Below are positions 1 to 10,604 of a DNA stretch of 64,000 bases, piece after piece; position 1 is the first letter of the stretch; the number at the start of each line of letters is the position of its first letter. The notes below the pieces were generated by a model. It was not told where the DNA came from, searched no databases, and saw only the letters and a program-made list of their open reading frames with translations. The stretch is from Acidimicrobiales bacterium (GTDB taxonomy: Bacteria > Actinomycetota > Acidimicrobiia > Acidimicrobiales > Iamiaceae). The translations under genes and the position numbers were made by a program. The DNA is taken from the NCBI GenBank assembly GCA_035630295.1, contig DASQKY010000016.1, positions 1 to 64,000 on the forward strand, read 5' to 3'.

Positions 1-667
<667 letters not shown>

Positions 668-713
668 GGATTTACAAAGATGTTTGTGCTCGCTATGGAG
701 TGTTCAAGGAGCA

Positions 714-731
714 GCGGCCCCTCGGGGCCGC
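714..731 (+). other. Hairpin in the 23S-5S spacer
   Basis: An 8-bp perfect inverted repeat (GCGGCCCC / GGGGCCGC) sits in the roughly 80-base spacer between 23S and 5S. Outer AAGG and CCTT tracts can extend it. In rRNA operons such spacer stems commonly take part in RNase processing of the primary transcript. That role is inferred from position only. Confidence 0.45.
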
Positions 732-751
732 GCCTTTGTTGACAACACAGG

Positions 752-868
<117 letters not shown>

Positions 869-876
869 TTTCTCGA

Positions 877-906
877 GAAGGCCCCCCGTTCGCGGGGGGC
901 CTTCTT
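877..906 (+). terminator. Intrinsic terminator of the rRNA operon
   Basis: A 12-bp perfect stem (GAAGGCCCCCCG / CGGGGGGCCTTC) is closed by the extra-stable tetraloop TTCG. Only TTC follows rather than a long U-run, as is common for terminators in very GC-rich actinobacteria. It starts 8 bases after the 5S end. Confidence 0.9.
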
Positions 907-970
907 CGCGTCCCCTCGCCAGCGGGAGGCGGGCTGGGGTCGCTCCGGAGGCCACCGCTACGCTGCCCTG

Positions 971-2452
971 ATGCCCTCCCCCGGACCCGACGATCGCCGA
1001 CGACCGGGGGGCCGGCCAGACGACGACGAGGACGAGCGCCCGGGCCGGGGGCCCCGGGGGGGCGGGCCCGCCTCGGGCGCCGGTCGGCGTCCCGGAGGCC
1101 CTCCCCGGGGGCGCTCCGGTGGCCCTGGCTCCCGGGACCGGGGTGGGGATCGCCCCCCCGTGGATCGGCCCCAGTGGGGCGGTGTGGCCCGCCGGGGCGC
1201 CGGGCGCATGCACGACGACGTCCGGGGCGGTAGCGAGGCCCGTCGGGGCCCGGCCGGGCGCGGCCCGGCCCGAGGCGGTCCCGCCCGAGGGCGACCGGCC
1301 GGAAGCGGACCGGACCGGGGGCGCCCCGGCGAGGACCGCCCCCGCCGGCTCGACCAGTCCGGGCGGCCGGTCCGCCGGGCCGACGGGGGGCCGCGGGCCG
1401 GGCGACCCGGGGCTCCGAGCCGCCGGCCCCGCCCGGACGGTCGGCCCGACGGCCGACCCCTGTGGGAGCGCAAGCGTGACGACCAGGGCCGACCCGGCTC
1501 TCGCCGGGGCTCGGCCGACGACGCCCGGAGCACCCGGGGCGGTGCTGGGGGCCGGCCCGCGGGGAGGACGGACCGAGGCAGCAGCGGGCGTGACGACCGG
1601 CCCGGGCGGACCGGCGATGCGCCGGGGCGCGGGGACCGTGACCGGCGCCCGGACGCGGGCGGGGGGCGCCGGGACGCGGGTCGCCCGGACTCGGGTCGAG
1701 ACGGCACGGGAGCCCGGCGCAACCCGCCGGAGCTGACGCCGCCGGCCCCGTACGAGCCCGAGGTGTGGGTGCGGGAGGACGAGCCGAAGCCCCGGCCCGG
1801 CCCCCGGAAGCGGGACCGGCCCGCGCCCATCGACACCGAGCTGGTGGAGGCCGAGCTGGTCCGGGCCCTGGGCCCGGCCAAGGGCAGCCGGGCCGCCCGC
1901 CGCGTGGCCGAGGGGGCCCGGGCCTTCGCCAACGAGCGGCTGGACGAGGCCCGCAAGGTCCTGAGCCCCATCGCCCGCGCCGCCCCCGGTGCCGCCTCGG
2001 TGCGGGAGCTGCTGGGCCTGACCCTCTACCAGCTGGGCCGGTGGCGCCCGGCGGCCAAGGAGCTGGAGGCCTTCGGCGAGCTCTCCGGCGCCGTCGACCA
2101 GCACCCGGTGCTGGCCGACTGCTACCGGGCCCTGGGCCGCCACCAGGACGCCGAGGCGCTGTGGGACGAGCTGCGGGAGGCGTCGCCGTCGGCCGAGCTG
2201 GTGGCCGAGGGCCGGATCGTGGCCGCCGGCTCCCTGGCCGACCGGGGCCGGCTGGCCGACGCCATCCGCCTGCTGGAGGCGGCCCCCCGGGGCCGCAAGC
2301 CCCGGGAGCACCACCTCCGCACCGCGTACGCCCTGGCCGACCTGCGGGAGCGGGCCGGCGACGTGAGCCGCTCCCGCGAGCTGTTCGCCTGGATCGTCGG
2401 GGTCGACCCCGACTTCGCCGACGCCGCGGACCGCCTCGACACGCTCCGGTAG
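971..2452 (+). CDS. TPR-repeat protein with a long Arg/Gly/Pro/Asp-rich disordered N-terminus
   Basis: The 493-residue protein has two distinct parts. Residues 1 to about 250 are low complexity, made almost entirely of R, G, P, D and A with repeated RGG- and DRR-like runs, and are probably disordered. Residues about 285-490 form helical TPR-like pairs, for example a repeat with LYQLGRWRPAAKELEAF and another with ADRGRLADAIRLLEAA. No catalytic motif or signal peptide is seen. Codon third positions in the N-terminal half are less uniformly G/C than in the TPR half, so the true start could lie downstream (an internal ATG occurs near 1208). TPRs suggest a scaffold role, and RG-rich tails often bind RNA. 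Its place right after an rRNA operon fits but does not prove such a role. Confidence 0.7.
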   Translation: MPSPGPDDRRRPGGRPDDDEDERPGRGPRGGGPASGAGRRPGGPPRGRSGGPGSRDRGGDRPPVDRPQWGGVARRGAGRMHDDVRGGSEARRGPAGRGPARGGPARGRPAGSGPDRGRPGEDRPRRLDQSGRPVRRADGGPRAGRPGAPSRRPRPDGRPDGRPLWERKRDDQGRPGSRRGSADDARSTRGGAGGRPAGRTDRGSSGRDDRPGRTGDAPGRGDRDRRPDAGGGRRDAGRPDSGRDGTGARRNPPELTPPAPYEPEVWVREDEPKPRPGPRKRDRPAPIDTELVEAELVRALGPAKGSRAARRVAEGARAFANERLDEARKVLSPIARAAPGAASVRELLGLTLYQLGRWRPAAKELEAFGELSGAVDQHPVLADCYRALGRHQDAEALWDELREASPSAELVAEGRIVAAGSLADRGRLADAIRLLEAAPRGRKPREHHLRTAYALADLRERAGDVSRSRELFAWIVGVDPDFADAADRLDTLR

Positions 2453-2524
2453 CTGGTCGCGACCGGGGCTGGTCGGCCAAGATGAGGGGGCCGAGCAGCC
2501 CCGACGTGAGGACGACACCAGAGC

Positions 2525-3412
2525 ATGAACCAGGAGCAGCTGGACAAGGTCAGGCACGGGAAGGGCTTCATCGCCGCCCTGGACCAGAGCGGGGGCAGCA
2601 CGCCCAAGGCCCTGCGGCTCTACGGCGTGGACGAGGACGCCTACGGCAACGAGGCCGAGATGTTCGACCGCATCCACGAGATGCGCAGCCGGATCGTCAC
2701 CAGCCCCAGCTTCACCGGTGACCGGGTGCTGGGGGCCATCCTGTTCGAGATGACCATGGACCGCGAGGTCGAGGGGCGGGGGACCGGCGACCACCTGTGG
2801 TCCGAGAAGCAGGTCGTCCCGTTCCTGAAGGTCGACAAGGGCCTGGCCGCCGACGCCGACGGGGCCCAGGTCATGAAGCCCATCGACGGGCTGGACGAGC
2901 TGCTGGGCCGGGCCGTCGAGAAGGGCATGTTCGGGACCAAGATGCGCTCGGTGGTCAAGGAGGCCGACCCCAAGGGCGTCGCGGCCGTCGTCGACCAGCA
3001 GTTCGAGGTCGGCCGGCGCATCGTGGCCGCCGGCCTGGTGCCCATCATCGAGCCCGAGATCGACATCCACAGCCCGTCCAAGGCCGAGGCCGAGGCCCTG
3101 CTCTCGGCGGCCATCGCCGAGCACCTCGACTCCTTGGGCCCTGACCAGCTGGTGATGCTGAAGCTGACCCTCCCGGAGGAGCCCGGCTTCTACCAGGACC
3201 TGGTCGACCACCCCCGGGTGGCCCGGGTGGTGGCCCTCTCCGGGGGCTACAGCCGCGACGAGGCCAACCGCCGCCTGGCCCTCAACCCGGGCGTGATCGC
3301 CAGCTTCTCGCGGGCCCTGACCGAGGGCCTCACCGCCCAGCAGAGCGACGCCGAGTTCGACGCCTCCCTCGACGCGGCCATCCAGGGCATCTACGACGCC
3401 TCCATCGCCTGA
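2525..3412 (+). CDS. fda: Fructose-bisphosphate aldolase, class I
   Basis: This is a 295-residue class I (Schiff-base) aldolase. It cleaves fructose 1,6-bisphosphate to glyceraldehyde 3-phosphate and dihydroxyacetone phosphate in glycolysis and gluconeogenesis. Diagnostic segments are [17 protein letters not shown] at residues 14-30, a lysine-bearing VPFLKVDKG strand, IIEPEIDIH near residue 177, and a Lys in [11 protein letters not shown] that fits the Schiff-base position. Length matches the short bacterial FdaB-like class. The ATG start follows a GAGG-type sequence at moderate distance. trpS begins on the very next base after the stop, so the two genes are probably co-transcribed, although their functions are unrelated. 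Confidence 0.93.
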   Translation: MNQEQLDKVRHGKGFIAALDQSGGSTPKALRLYGVDEDAYGNEAEMFDRIHEMRSRIVTSPSFTGDRVLGAILFEMTMDREVEGRGTGDHLWSEKQVVPFLKVDKGLAADADGAQVMKPIDGLDELLGRAVEKGMFGTKMRSVVKEADPKGVAAVVDQQFEVGRRIVAAGLVPIIEPEIDIHSPSKAEAEALLSAAIAEHLDSLGPDQLVMLKLTLPEEPGFYQDLVDHPRVARVVALSGGYSRDEANRRLALNPGVIASFSRALTEGLTAQQSDAEFDASLDAAIQGIYDASIA

Positions 3413-4426
3413 ATGGCCGACCCAGCCCGCCCGGTGTCCCTGACCGGGATCAAGCCGACGGGTGAGCCCCACCTGGGCAACTACGTGGGGGCCATCGCCC
3501 CGGCCCTGGCCCGGACGAGCACGGCCGACACCGTCTACTTCATCGCCGACTACCACGCCCTGACCACCATCCGGGACCCGGCCGAGCTGCGGCGCTACAC
3601 CCGGTCGGTGGCGGCCACCTGGCTGGCGGCCGGGCTCGACCCCGAGCGCACCACGTTCTACCGGCAGTCCGACGTCCCCCAGACCTTCGAGCTGGCCTGG
3701 GTCCTGTCCTGCGTCACCCCCAAGGGGCTCATGAACCGGGCCCACGCCTACAAGGCGGCCCGGGACCGCAACGAGGCGGCGGGGGAGCACCCCGACCACC
3801 ACGTCAACATGGGCCTCTACAACTACCCGGTGCTGATGGCGGCCGACATCCTGCTCATGGGGGCCCACGTGGTGCCGGTGGGCAAGGACCAGGTCCAGCA
3901 CGTCGAGTACGCGGCCGACATCGCCGGCAGCTTCAACGCCCTCTACGGCGCGGCCTGCACCCTGGTGGTGCCCGAGCCGGTGGTCCCCGGCGACGACGGC
4001 GGGCGCACCCTGCCCGGCCTCGACGGTCGCAAGATGAGCAAGAGCTACGGAAACACCATCCCCCTCTTCGCCCCGGCCGGGCGGCTGCGGAAGCTGGTGC
4101 GGGGCATAGTCACCGACAGCACGCCGGTGGACGCCCCCAAGGACCCCGACTCCTCGGCCCCGTTCCAGATCCTCGAGCAGTTCGCCCCGGCCGACGTGGT
4201 GGCCGCCACCCGGGCCCGCCTGGAGGCCGGCGGCATGGGGTGGGGCGACCTGAAGAACCAGCTGGCCGAGGTGCTGGAGGAGCAGCTGGCCCCGCTGCGG
4301 GCCCGCTACGACGAGCTGATGGCGCCCGGCAGCGAGCTGGACGACGTGCTGGCCGAGGGGGCGGCCCGGGCCCGGGCCCGGGCCGACGACCTGGTCGCTC
4401 GGGTGCGGGCCGCGGTCGGCATGTAG
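3413..4426 (+). CDS. trpS: Tryptophanyl-tRNA synthetase
   Basis: Class I aminoacyl-tRNA synthetase that charges tRNA-Trp in the cytoplasm, 337 residues, typical length. The HIGH-like signature appears as GEPHLGNYVGA near residue 19. The KMSKS loop is GRKMSKSYGNT near residue 205. The Rossmann core includes FIADYHALTT and MAADILLMGAHVVPVGKDQ, the standard Trp-binding region. The ATG directly abuts the aldolase stop codon (TGA then ATG), which implies translational coupling. No tryptophan-responsive leader is seen. Confidence 0.97.
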   Translation: MADPARPVSLTGIKPTGEPHLGNYVGAIAPALARTSTADTVYFIADYHALTTIRDPAELRRYTRSVAATWLAAGLDPERTTFYRQSDVPQTFELAWVLSCVTPKGLMNRAHAYKAARDRNEAAGEHPDHHVNMGLYNYPVLMAADILLMGAHVVPVGKDQVQHVEYAADIAGSFNALYGAACTLVVPEPVVPGDDGGRTLPGLDGRKMSKSYGNTIPLFAPAGRLRKLVRGIVTDSTPVDAPKDPDSSAPFQILEQFAPADVVAATRARLEAGGMGWGDLKNQLAEVLEEQLAPLRARYDELMAPGSELDDVLAEGAARARARADDLVARVRAAVGM

Positions 4427-4565
4427 CGACCCGCCCGCCGACGACGACTCGCGGGCCCCGGCCGCCGTCGCGCAACTCCGGCAATGTTGCGTCGGTCACA
4501 GTGGCGGGTGGAGTCCGGGACCGGTGGGGCCCCGGAGATGCCGACCTCACGTCAAGGGGGCCTCC

Positions 4566-4646
4566 ATGGCACGACGGACGAAGACGGGCCGATCACCGCG
4601 GGCCGGGCGAGGCCCTGCCACCCCGGACGTCGTCACCCGAGCCTGA
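4566..4646 (+). CDS. Possible 26-residue basic small protein
   Basis: This short ORF starts with ATG five bases after AAGGGGG, one of the better Shine-Dalgarno-like sequences in this region. It encodes a basic peptide beginning MARRTKTGRSPRAGRG, with seven Arg or Lys in the first sixteen residues. No family is recognised. It could be a small RNA-binding protein, a leader peptide, or chance. Codon third positions are only moderately G/C-biased, which argues for caution. Confidence 0.22.
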   Translation: MARRTKTGRSPRAGRGPATPDVVTRA

Positions 4647-4749
4647 TCGTCGACCTCGGCGCGCCCCTGCCGCCCTGCTGGGTGGGGGCACGCCGTCCGA
4701 GCTCGCACCGCCCGTCTTCCTGCTGGCGGCGGAGGGAGCTCAGGCGCCC

Positions 4750-4777
4750 GGCCGCCCGCACCCCGGTGCGGGCGGCC
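4750..4777. terminator. Perfect 13-bp-arm palindrome, possible terminator
   Basis: GGCCGCCCGCACC and GGTGCGGGCGGCC are exact reverse complements separated by two bases. The stem is strong but no T-run follows on either strand. It could end trpS readthrough or fold within a non-coding transcript upstream of korA. Confidence 0.4.
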
Positions 4778-4910
4778 AGCGTCGTCCTCGGCCCGGGTGA
4801 GGCGCGGCGGCGCTCCGGCGGCCGCCGAATCAGGTGACATGCGTCGCAACCCACGCCACCCCGGGTACCGTGAGCGGCGCAGTCGATGACGACGCACAGG
4901 GGGCCCTCCC

Positions 4911-6788
<1,878 letters not shown>

Positions 6789-6834
6789 GCCCGGCCCGGC
6801 CCCGCCCGCCCCTCGCCACCGCCGGGAGCCACCG

Positions 6835-7857
6835 ATGACCGACACCCTCGTGCCCGAGCCCACCACCACGGCCAAGGACTGGTCGAGCGACCAGGAGCCC
6901 CGCTGGTGCCCCGGGTGCGGCGACTACTCCATCCTCAAGGCGGTGCAGACGCTCATGCCCAGCCTGGGCGTGGCCCGGGAGGACACCGTGTTCCTGTCCG
7001 GCATCGGCTGCGCGGCCCGGTTCCCGTACTACATGGACACCTACGGGATGCACACCATCCACGGCCGGGCCCCGGCCATCGCCACCGGCCTGGCCATGGC
7101 CCGCCCCGACCTCGACGTGTGGGTCGTCACCGGCGACGGCGACGCCCTGTCCATCGGCGGCAACCACCTCATCCACGCCCTGCGCCGCAACGTCGACATC
7201 ACCATCCTGCTGTTCAACAACCAGATCTACGGGCTGACCAAGGGCCAGTACTCGCCCACCAGCGAGCGGGGCAAGGTCACCAAGTCGACCCCCTTCGGCA
7301 GCCTCGACCAACCCTTCAACCCGGTCAGCCTGGCCCTGGGGGCCGAGGCCACGTTCGTGGCCCGCACCCACGACATGGACCGGGCCCACATGATGGAGAC
7401 CATCCGCCGGGCCCATGACCACCGGGGGGCGGCGCTGGTCGAGGTGTACCAGAACTGCAACGTCTTCAACGACGGCGCCTTCGGGGCCATCACGTCACGG
7501 GGCAACCGCGAGTCGATGCTCATCCCCCTGCGCCACGGCGAGCCCATCCGCTTCGGGGCCGAGGGGGAGCGGGGCGTGGTCCTCGACGGCCGGGACGGCC
7601 CCCGCGTCGTCGACGTGGCCGAGGCCGGCCCCGAGGCCCTGCTGGTCCACGACGAGGCCCGCCCCGACCCGGCCCTGGCCTTCATGCTCAGCCGCCTGGC
7701 CACCGGGCCCCACGAGCCCACCCCCATCGGCGTGTTCCGGGCCGTGGAACAGCCCGACTACGGGGCCGAGACCGACCGCCAGCTGGCCGCGGCCCAAGCT
7801 GGCAACACCGCCGAGCTGGAGGCGCTGCTCCACTCCCGCCCCACCTGGGAGGCCTGA
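6835..7857 (+). CDS. korB: 2-oxoacid (2-oxoglutarate-type):ferredoxin oxidoreductase, beta subunit
   Basis: The thiamine-diphosphate and [4Fe-4S]-binding partner of KorA, 340 residues. Cluster cysteines are visible in CPGCGDYS (residues 24-31), GIGCAAR (near 60) and YQNCNVF (near 206). The ThDP/Mg motif runs from VVTGDGDALSIGG to LLFNNQIYGLTKGQ. The C-terminal third is longer than the minimal beta subunit, as is usual for actinobacterial KorB. It lies 46 bases behind korA and surely forms an operon with it. The product passes electrons to ferredoxin; no ferredoxin gene is in the window. Confidence 0.93.
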   Translation: MTDTLVPEPTTTAKDWSSDQEPRWCPGCGDYSILKAVQTLMPSLGVAREDTVFLSGIGCAARFPYYMDTYGMHTIHGRAPAIATGLAMARPDLDVWVVTGDGDALSIGGNHLIHALRRNVDITILLFNNQIYGLTKGQYSPTSERGKVTKSTPFGSLDQPFNPVSLALGAEATFVARTHDMDRAHMMETIRRAHDHRGAALVEVYQNCNVFNDGAFGAITSRGNRESMLIPLRHGEPIRFGAEGERGVVLDGRDGPRVVDVAEAGPEALLVHDEARPDPALAFMLSRLATGPHEPTPIGVFRAVEQPDYGAETDRQLAAAQAGNTAELEALLHSRPTWEA

Positions 7858-7867
7858 GGCTCAGGCC
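7851..7867. other. Inverted repeat spanning two convergent stop codons
   Basis: GGCCTGAG and CTCAGGCC flank one base. The repeat contains the korB stop and the galE stop on the opposite strand, only three bases apart. It may act as a weak bidirectional terminator, though no T-tract is present. Confidence 0.35.
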
Positions 7868-8847
7868 GTGTCGTAGCCGTCGGGGTGGGACGAGTGCCAG
7901 GCCCAGGCCGAGGTGAGGATGGTGCGCAGGTCGCGATCGGGGCGCCAGCCCAGCAGGTCCAGGGCCCGGCGGTTGTCGCCGTAGATCTCGGCCGCGTCGC
8001 CGGGGCGGCGGGGGGCGTCGGCCGAGGGGATGTCGACCCCGCTCACCTCCCGGGCCATGTCCAGCACCTCGCGCACGGTCGAGCCCACCCCCGTGCCCAG
8101 GTTGACGTGCGTGGTCTCGCCGCCGGCCTCCAGGTGGTCGAGGGCCCGCACGTGGGCGTCGGCCAGGTCCTCGACGTGGACGTAGTCGCGGACGCCGGTG
8201 CCGTCGCGGGTGGGGTAGTCGGTGCCGAACACGGTGACCTGCGGGATGCGGCCCAGGGCCGCCTTCATCACCAGCGGGACCAGGTTCAAGGTGACGGTCC
8301 AGTCCTCGCCGATGCGGCCGTCGGCCGAGGCGCCGGCGGCGTTGAAGTAGCGCAGGCTCACCGAGCGCATCCCGTGGAGCTCGGAGTACCAGCGGAGCAT
8401 CTGCTCGACCATCCGCTTGCTCTCGGCGTACGGGTTCTCCGGCGCCAGGGGGTGGTCCTCGGCCACCGGCAGCCCCTGGGGGGTGCCGTACACCGCGCAG
8501 GTGGAGGAGAACACCACCCGGTCCACCCCCACGGCCCGGGCCGCGTCGAACAGCGCGTTGGCCTTGCCCACGTTGTTGGCGAAGTACCGGCCGGGCTGCT
8601 CCATGGACTCGCCGGCCGCCTTGTAGGCCGCGAAGTGGATGATGGCCTCCACGCCGTGCTCCTCGACGGTGGCCCGCACCAGGTCGGCATCGGCGATGTC
8701 GCCCACCACCAGCGGGGCGCCCAGGGTGGCCTCGGGCCGACCCCCCTCCAGGGAGTCGAGGACCACCACGTCGCGGCCCCGCTCCCGCAGCAGGCGGGCG
8801 GTGTGGGCCCCGATGTAGCCGGCGCCGCCGGTGACGAGGACGGTCAT
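7861..8847 (-). CDS. galE: UDP-glucose 4-epimerase
   Basis: Short-chain dehydrogenase-type epimerase interconverting UDP-glucose and UDP-galactose, 328 residues, the standard length. It starts MTVLVTGGAGYIGAHTARLL with the NAD-binding TGGAGYIG. The catalytic Ser/Thr region is SSTCAVYG, and the Tyr-Lys pair is in NPYAESKRM. RYFNAAGA and the C-terminal GDAAEIYGD segment are also typical of GalE. The start was placed at the ATG that gives this N-terminus; the reading frame stays open upstream, but that part has no similarity. Its ATG overlaps the stop of the upstream DUF1844-like gene by four bases (ATGA), so translation is probably coupled. Confidence 0.95.
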   Translation of the reverse strand: MTVLVTGGAGYIGAHTARLLRERGRDVVVLDSLEGGRPEATLGAPLVVGDIADADLVRATVEEHGVEAIIHFAAYKAAGESMEQPGRYFANNVGKANALFDAARAVGVDRVVFSSTCAVYGTPQGLPVAEDHPLAPENPYAESKRMVEQMLRWYSELHGMRSVSLRYFNAAGASADGRIGEDWTVTLNLVPLVMKAALGRIPQVTVFGTDYPTRDGTGVRDYVHVEDLADAHVRALDHLEAGGETTHVNLGTGVGSTVREVLDMAREVSGVDIPSADAPRRPGDAAEIYGDNRRALDLLGWRPDRDLRTILTSAWAWHSSHPDGYDTA

Positions 8848-9305
8848 CCCTCGGGAGCGGGCTCGTCGCCCCCCGCGGCCCGGCGGCCGAGCTCCACGAA
8901 GGCCATCTGCAGCTGGGTCAGGGCCTGGCGCAGGGTGGCCTCGTGCTCGCCCAGGCGGCCCTCCAGGGCGCCGACCAGGGCGGCCAGCCCGTCGACGGCC
9001 AGCGCGGCCTGGTCCAGGTTGGGCGGCTGCTGGGACAGGTGGATGGCACCCAGCTCGTAGAGGCCCATGGCGTGGTTGGACACCACCACGGCGGCCGGCG
9101 TGCGGGCCAGCTCGTCCCGGGCCCGGGCCATCTCGGCGATCATCTGCTCGGCTTGGGCCCGTTCCTCGGGGGACATGGCGGCCAGGGCCGCCTCGGTCTC
9201 CGGGTCGAGCTCCGGCCCTTCCGGGGGGGCCGCGCCGGCGGGGTCGGGCTCGGTCCGGGAGCGGGGCACCTCGTGCTCGCCACCGGGGGTCCACAGGCTG
9301 CTCAT
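8844..9305 (-). CDS. DUF1844-like small protein, divergent from infC
   Basis: A 153-residue protein. The N-terminal half is acidic and proline-rich. The C-terminal half, roughly 75-140, is helical, with VVVSNHAMGLYELGAIHL and LRQALTQLQMAFVEL. This pattern and the head-to-head position with infC match the DUF1844 proteins found beside infC in other actinobacteria; the assignment rests on memory of that pattern and not on a search. Function is unknown. The start ATG gives MSSLWTPGG; an upstream in-frame GTG is possible. The gene leads a two-gene leftward unit with galE. Confidence 0.7.
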   Translation of the reverse strand: MSSLWTPGGEHEVPRSRTEPDPAGAAPPEGPELDPETEAALAAMSPEERAQAEQMIAEMARARDELARTPAAVVVSNHAMGLYELGAIHLSQQPPNLDQAALAVDGLAALVGALEGRLGEHEATLRQALTQLQMAFVELGRRAAGGDEPAPEG

Positions 9306-9350
9306 GGGCACTCTCTCAGTCGTCGTCGGGGGGCGTGCGGGGGCGCTCGG

Positions 9351-9380
9351 TTGCGGTCGCAGGCGGAACGCCCGTACCCT
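9351..9380 (+). promoter_or_regulatory. Candidate promoter of the infC-rpmI-rplT operon
   Basis: TTGCGG at 9351-9356 and TACCCT at 9375-9380 are separated by 18 bases, a good housekeeping-sigma match for a GC-rich actinobacterium. Transcription would start near 9387 and give a leader of about 190 bases before infC, long enough to hold the attenuator and the leader ORF. Confidence 0.5.
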
Positions 9381-9476
9381 AGGCGCCACATCCGAACACG
9401 GAAGCGGGGCCTCGGCTCCCACCCGGCCACCAGCGGTGCGCCGGGTCGATCGACGCAAGGTCCTCAGGGGCCGTTC

Positions 9477-9514
9477 GCGGACGTCGGCTTCCCGGCGTCC
9501 GCATCGTTCTTTTT
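9477..9514 (+). terminator. Intrinsic terminator/attenuator in the infC leader
   Basis: An 11-bp stem (GCGGACGTCGG / CCGGCGTCCGC, one G-U pair) with loop CTTC is followed by ATCGTTCTTTTT. Such a U-rich tail is rare in this sequence. It ends 64 bases before the infC start and lies between the candidate promoter and the genes, so it should stop transcription early. The upstream leader would be expected to hold an antiterminator. Attenuation of infC-rpmI-rplT operons by L20 is known in Bacillus; the mechanism here is not shown by sequence. Confidence 0.75.
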
Positions 9515-9561
9515 GCGGCTTCGGATCATCCCATCCCCGCACCGGAGGAAGCACCCACCGC

Positions 9562-9582
9562 ATGAAGGAAGACCGGCCATAG
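9562..9582 (+). CDS. Six-codon leader ORF overlapping the infC start
   Basis: ATG AAG GAA GAC CGG CCA TAG encodes MKEDRP. It is preceded by GGAGGAAG at 9544-9551, a strong ribosome-binding site ten bases from the ATG. Its TAG stop overlaps the AUA start of infC by two bases. Ribosomes finishing here could re-initiate on infC, or the ORF could compete with it. The same bases AAGGAAG also form the ribosome-binding site of infC, so the two initiation events are mutually linked. Confidence 0.4.
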   Translation: MKEDRP

Positions 9583-10322
9583 CTGCGCCGCCGCACAACG
9601 ACGAGCCTCGCATCAACGACCGCATCCGGGCCCGTGAGGTCCGCCTGGTCGGAGCCGACGGGTCCCAGATCGGGATCCGACCGCTGCCCGAGGCCCTCGC
9701 CATAGCCCGTGAACTGGATCTCGACCTCGTGGAGGTGGCCGACAAGGCCAACCCGCCGGTCTGCCGGATCATGGACTACGGCAAGTACAAGTACGAGGCG
9801 GCCCAGAAGGCCAAGGAGTCCCGCCGCAAGAGCACCAACGTCGTCATCAAGGAGATGAAGTACCGGCCCAAGATCGGGTCCGGCGACTTCGACACCAAGA
9901 CCAAGAAGGTCGAGCGGTTCCTCGCCGAGGGCCACAAGGTGAAGGTGACGATCATGTTCCGGGGGCGCGAGATGGCGCACCCGGAGCTGGGCAAGAAGAT
10001 CCTCGACCACGTCGCCGACGAGGTCGTCCACCTGGCCCGGGTGGAGGTGGTGCCCAAGCTGGACGGCCGCAACATGATCATGGTCCTGGCGCCCGACAAG
10101 CGGGCCCAGGCCGCCCACGCCGCCAAGCTCAAGGAGGAGGCCGAGGCCGCCGCCGTCGACGGCACCGCCCCGGTCGCCGCCGCCCCGGCTCCCGACGCCC
10201 CCGCCCCACCCCTGGCCCCTTCCGCCCCCCTTCCCACCGACGCCCCCGAGGCAGCCGACCCCGACGACGCCCCGGCCCCGGCCCCCGCCGCCCCGGCCGA
10301 CAGCGACGCCGCCGCCTCGTAG
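9579..10322 (+). CDS. infC: Translation initiation factor IF-3 (AUA start)
   Basis: IF-3 binds the 30S subunit, checks start-codon pairing and prevents early 50S joining. The 247-residue product has the IF-3 N-domain ([38 protein letters not shown]) and C-domain ([41 protein letters not shown]). The last 65 residues are an Ala/Pro-rich tail beyond the core. No ATG, GTG or TTG sits at the right place. AUA at 9579 lies seven bases after AAGGAAG and gives a normal IF-3 N-terminus. Rare start codons are a known autoregulatory feature of infC, since IF-3 discriminates against them. The frame continues open upstream without similarity. Confidence 0.93.
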   Translation: MAAPPHNDEPRINDRIRAREVRLVGADGSQIGIRPLPEALAIARELDLDLVEVADKANPPVCRIMDYGKYKYEAAQKAKESRRKSTNVVIKEMKYRPKIGSGDFDTKTKKVERFLAEGHKVKVTIMFRGREMAHPELGKKILDHVADEVVHLARVEVVPKLDGRNMIMVLAPDKRAQAAHAAKLKEEAEAAAVDGTAPVAAAPAPDAPAPPLAPSAPLPTDAPEAADPDDAPAPAPAAPADSDAAAS

Positions 10323-10356
10323 CCCCTTCTCCACCGCTCCCACCGAGGACACGACA

Positions 10357-10554
10357 ATGCCCAAGATGAAGACCCACCGCGGCGCGGCCAAGCGCTTCAA
10401 GACCACCGGCTCCGGCCGGCTCCGGCGCCAGCAGGCCAACAAGCGGCACATCCTGGAGAAGAAGCCCTCCACCCGGACGCGTCGCCTCTCGGCCGACGTC
10501 GACGTGGCCCCCGGCGACGCCCCCCGCATCGAGCGCCTGCTCGGGCGCCGGTAG
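10357..10554 (+). CDS. rpmI: 50S ribosomal protein L35
   Basis: Small basic ribosomal protein of 65 residues with the family signature [20 protein letters not shown] at its N-terminus and [14 protein letters not shown] further on. It is the second gene of the conserved infC-rpmI-rplT operon. A GAGGA ribosome-binding site precedes the ATG. Expression should follow the attenuator in the infC leader. Confidence 0.98.
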   Translation: MPKMKTHRGAAKRFKTTGSGRLRRQQANKRHILEKKPSTRTRRLSADVDVAPGDAPRIERLLGRR

Positions 10555-10604
10555 CACCCGCCCGGCCCCCGCCCCGACCGACCTGACGAGAAGAGGAACG
10601 AACC

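Larger units (their letters stand above)
4427..4910 (+). other. 484-base intergenic region between trpS and korA
   Basis: This is the longest gene-poor stretch in the window. Long reading frames across it have no family resemblance and atypical codon use. It contains a CGCAAC/GTTGCG stem at 4471-4491, a short ORF with a good ribosome-binding site, and a 28-base perfect palindrome; the last two are listed separately. A TACCGT hexamer at 4866-4871 could be the -10 box for korA, with about 40 bases of leader. A small RNA cannot be excluded. Confidence 0.5.

Noticed and set aside
4484-4837. 117-residue plus-strand frame in the trpS-korA gap
   Set aside because: Composition is random-like with poor third-position bias, no ribosome-binding site and no known motif.
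8848-9294. N-terminal extension of GalE to 477 residues
   Set aside because: The extension is the shadow of the DUF1844-like gene; the epimerase N-terminus begins at the ATG at 8847.
9067-9582. 171-residue plus-strand frame ending MKEDRP
   Set aside because: It runs antisense through the DUF1844-like gene and across the attenuator; only its last six codons have a ribosome-binding site.
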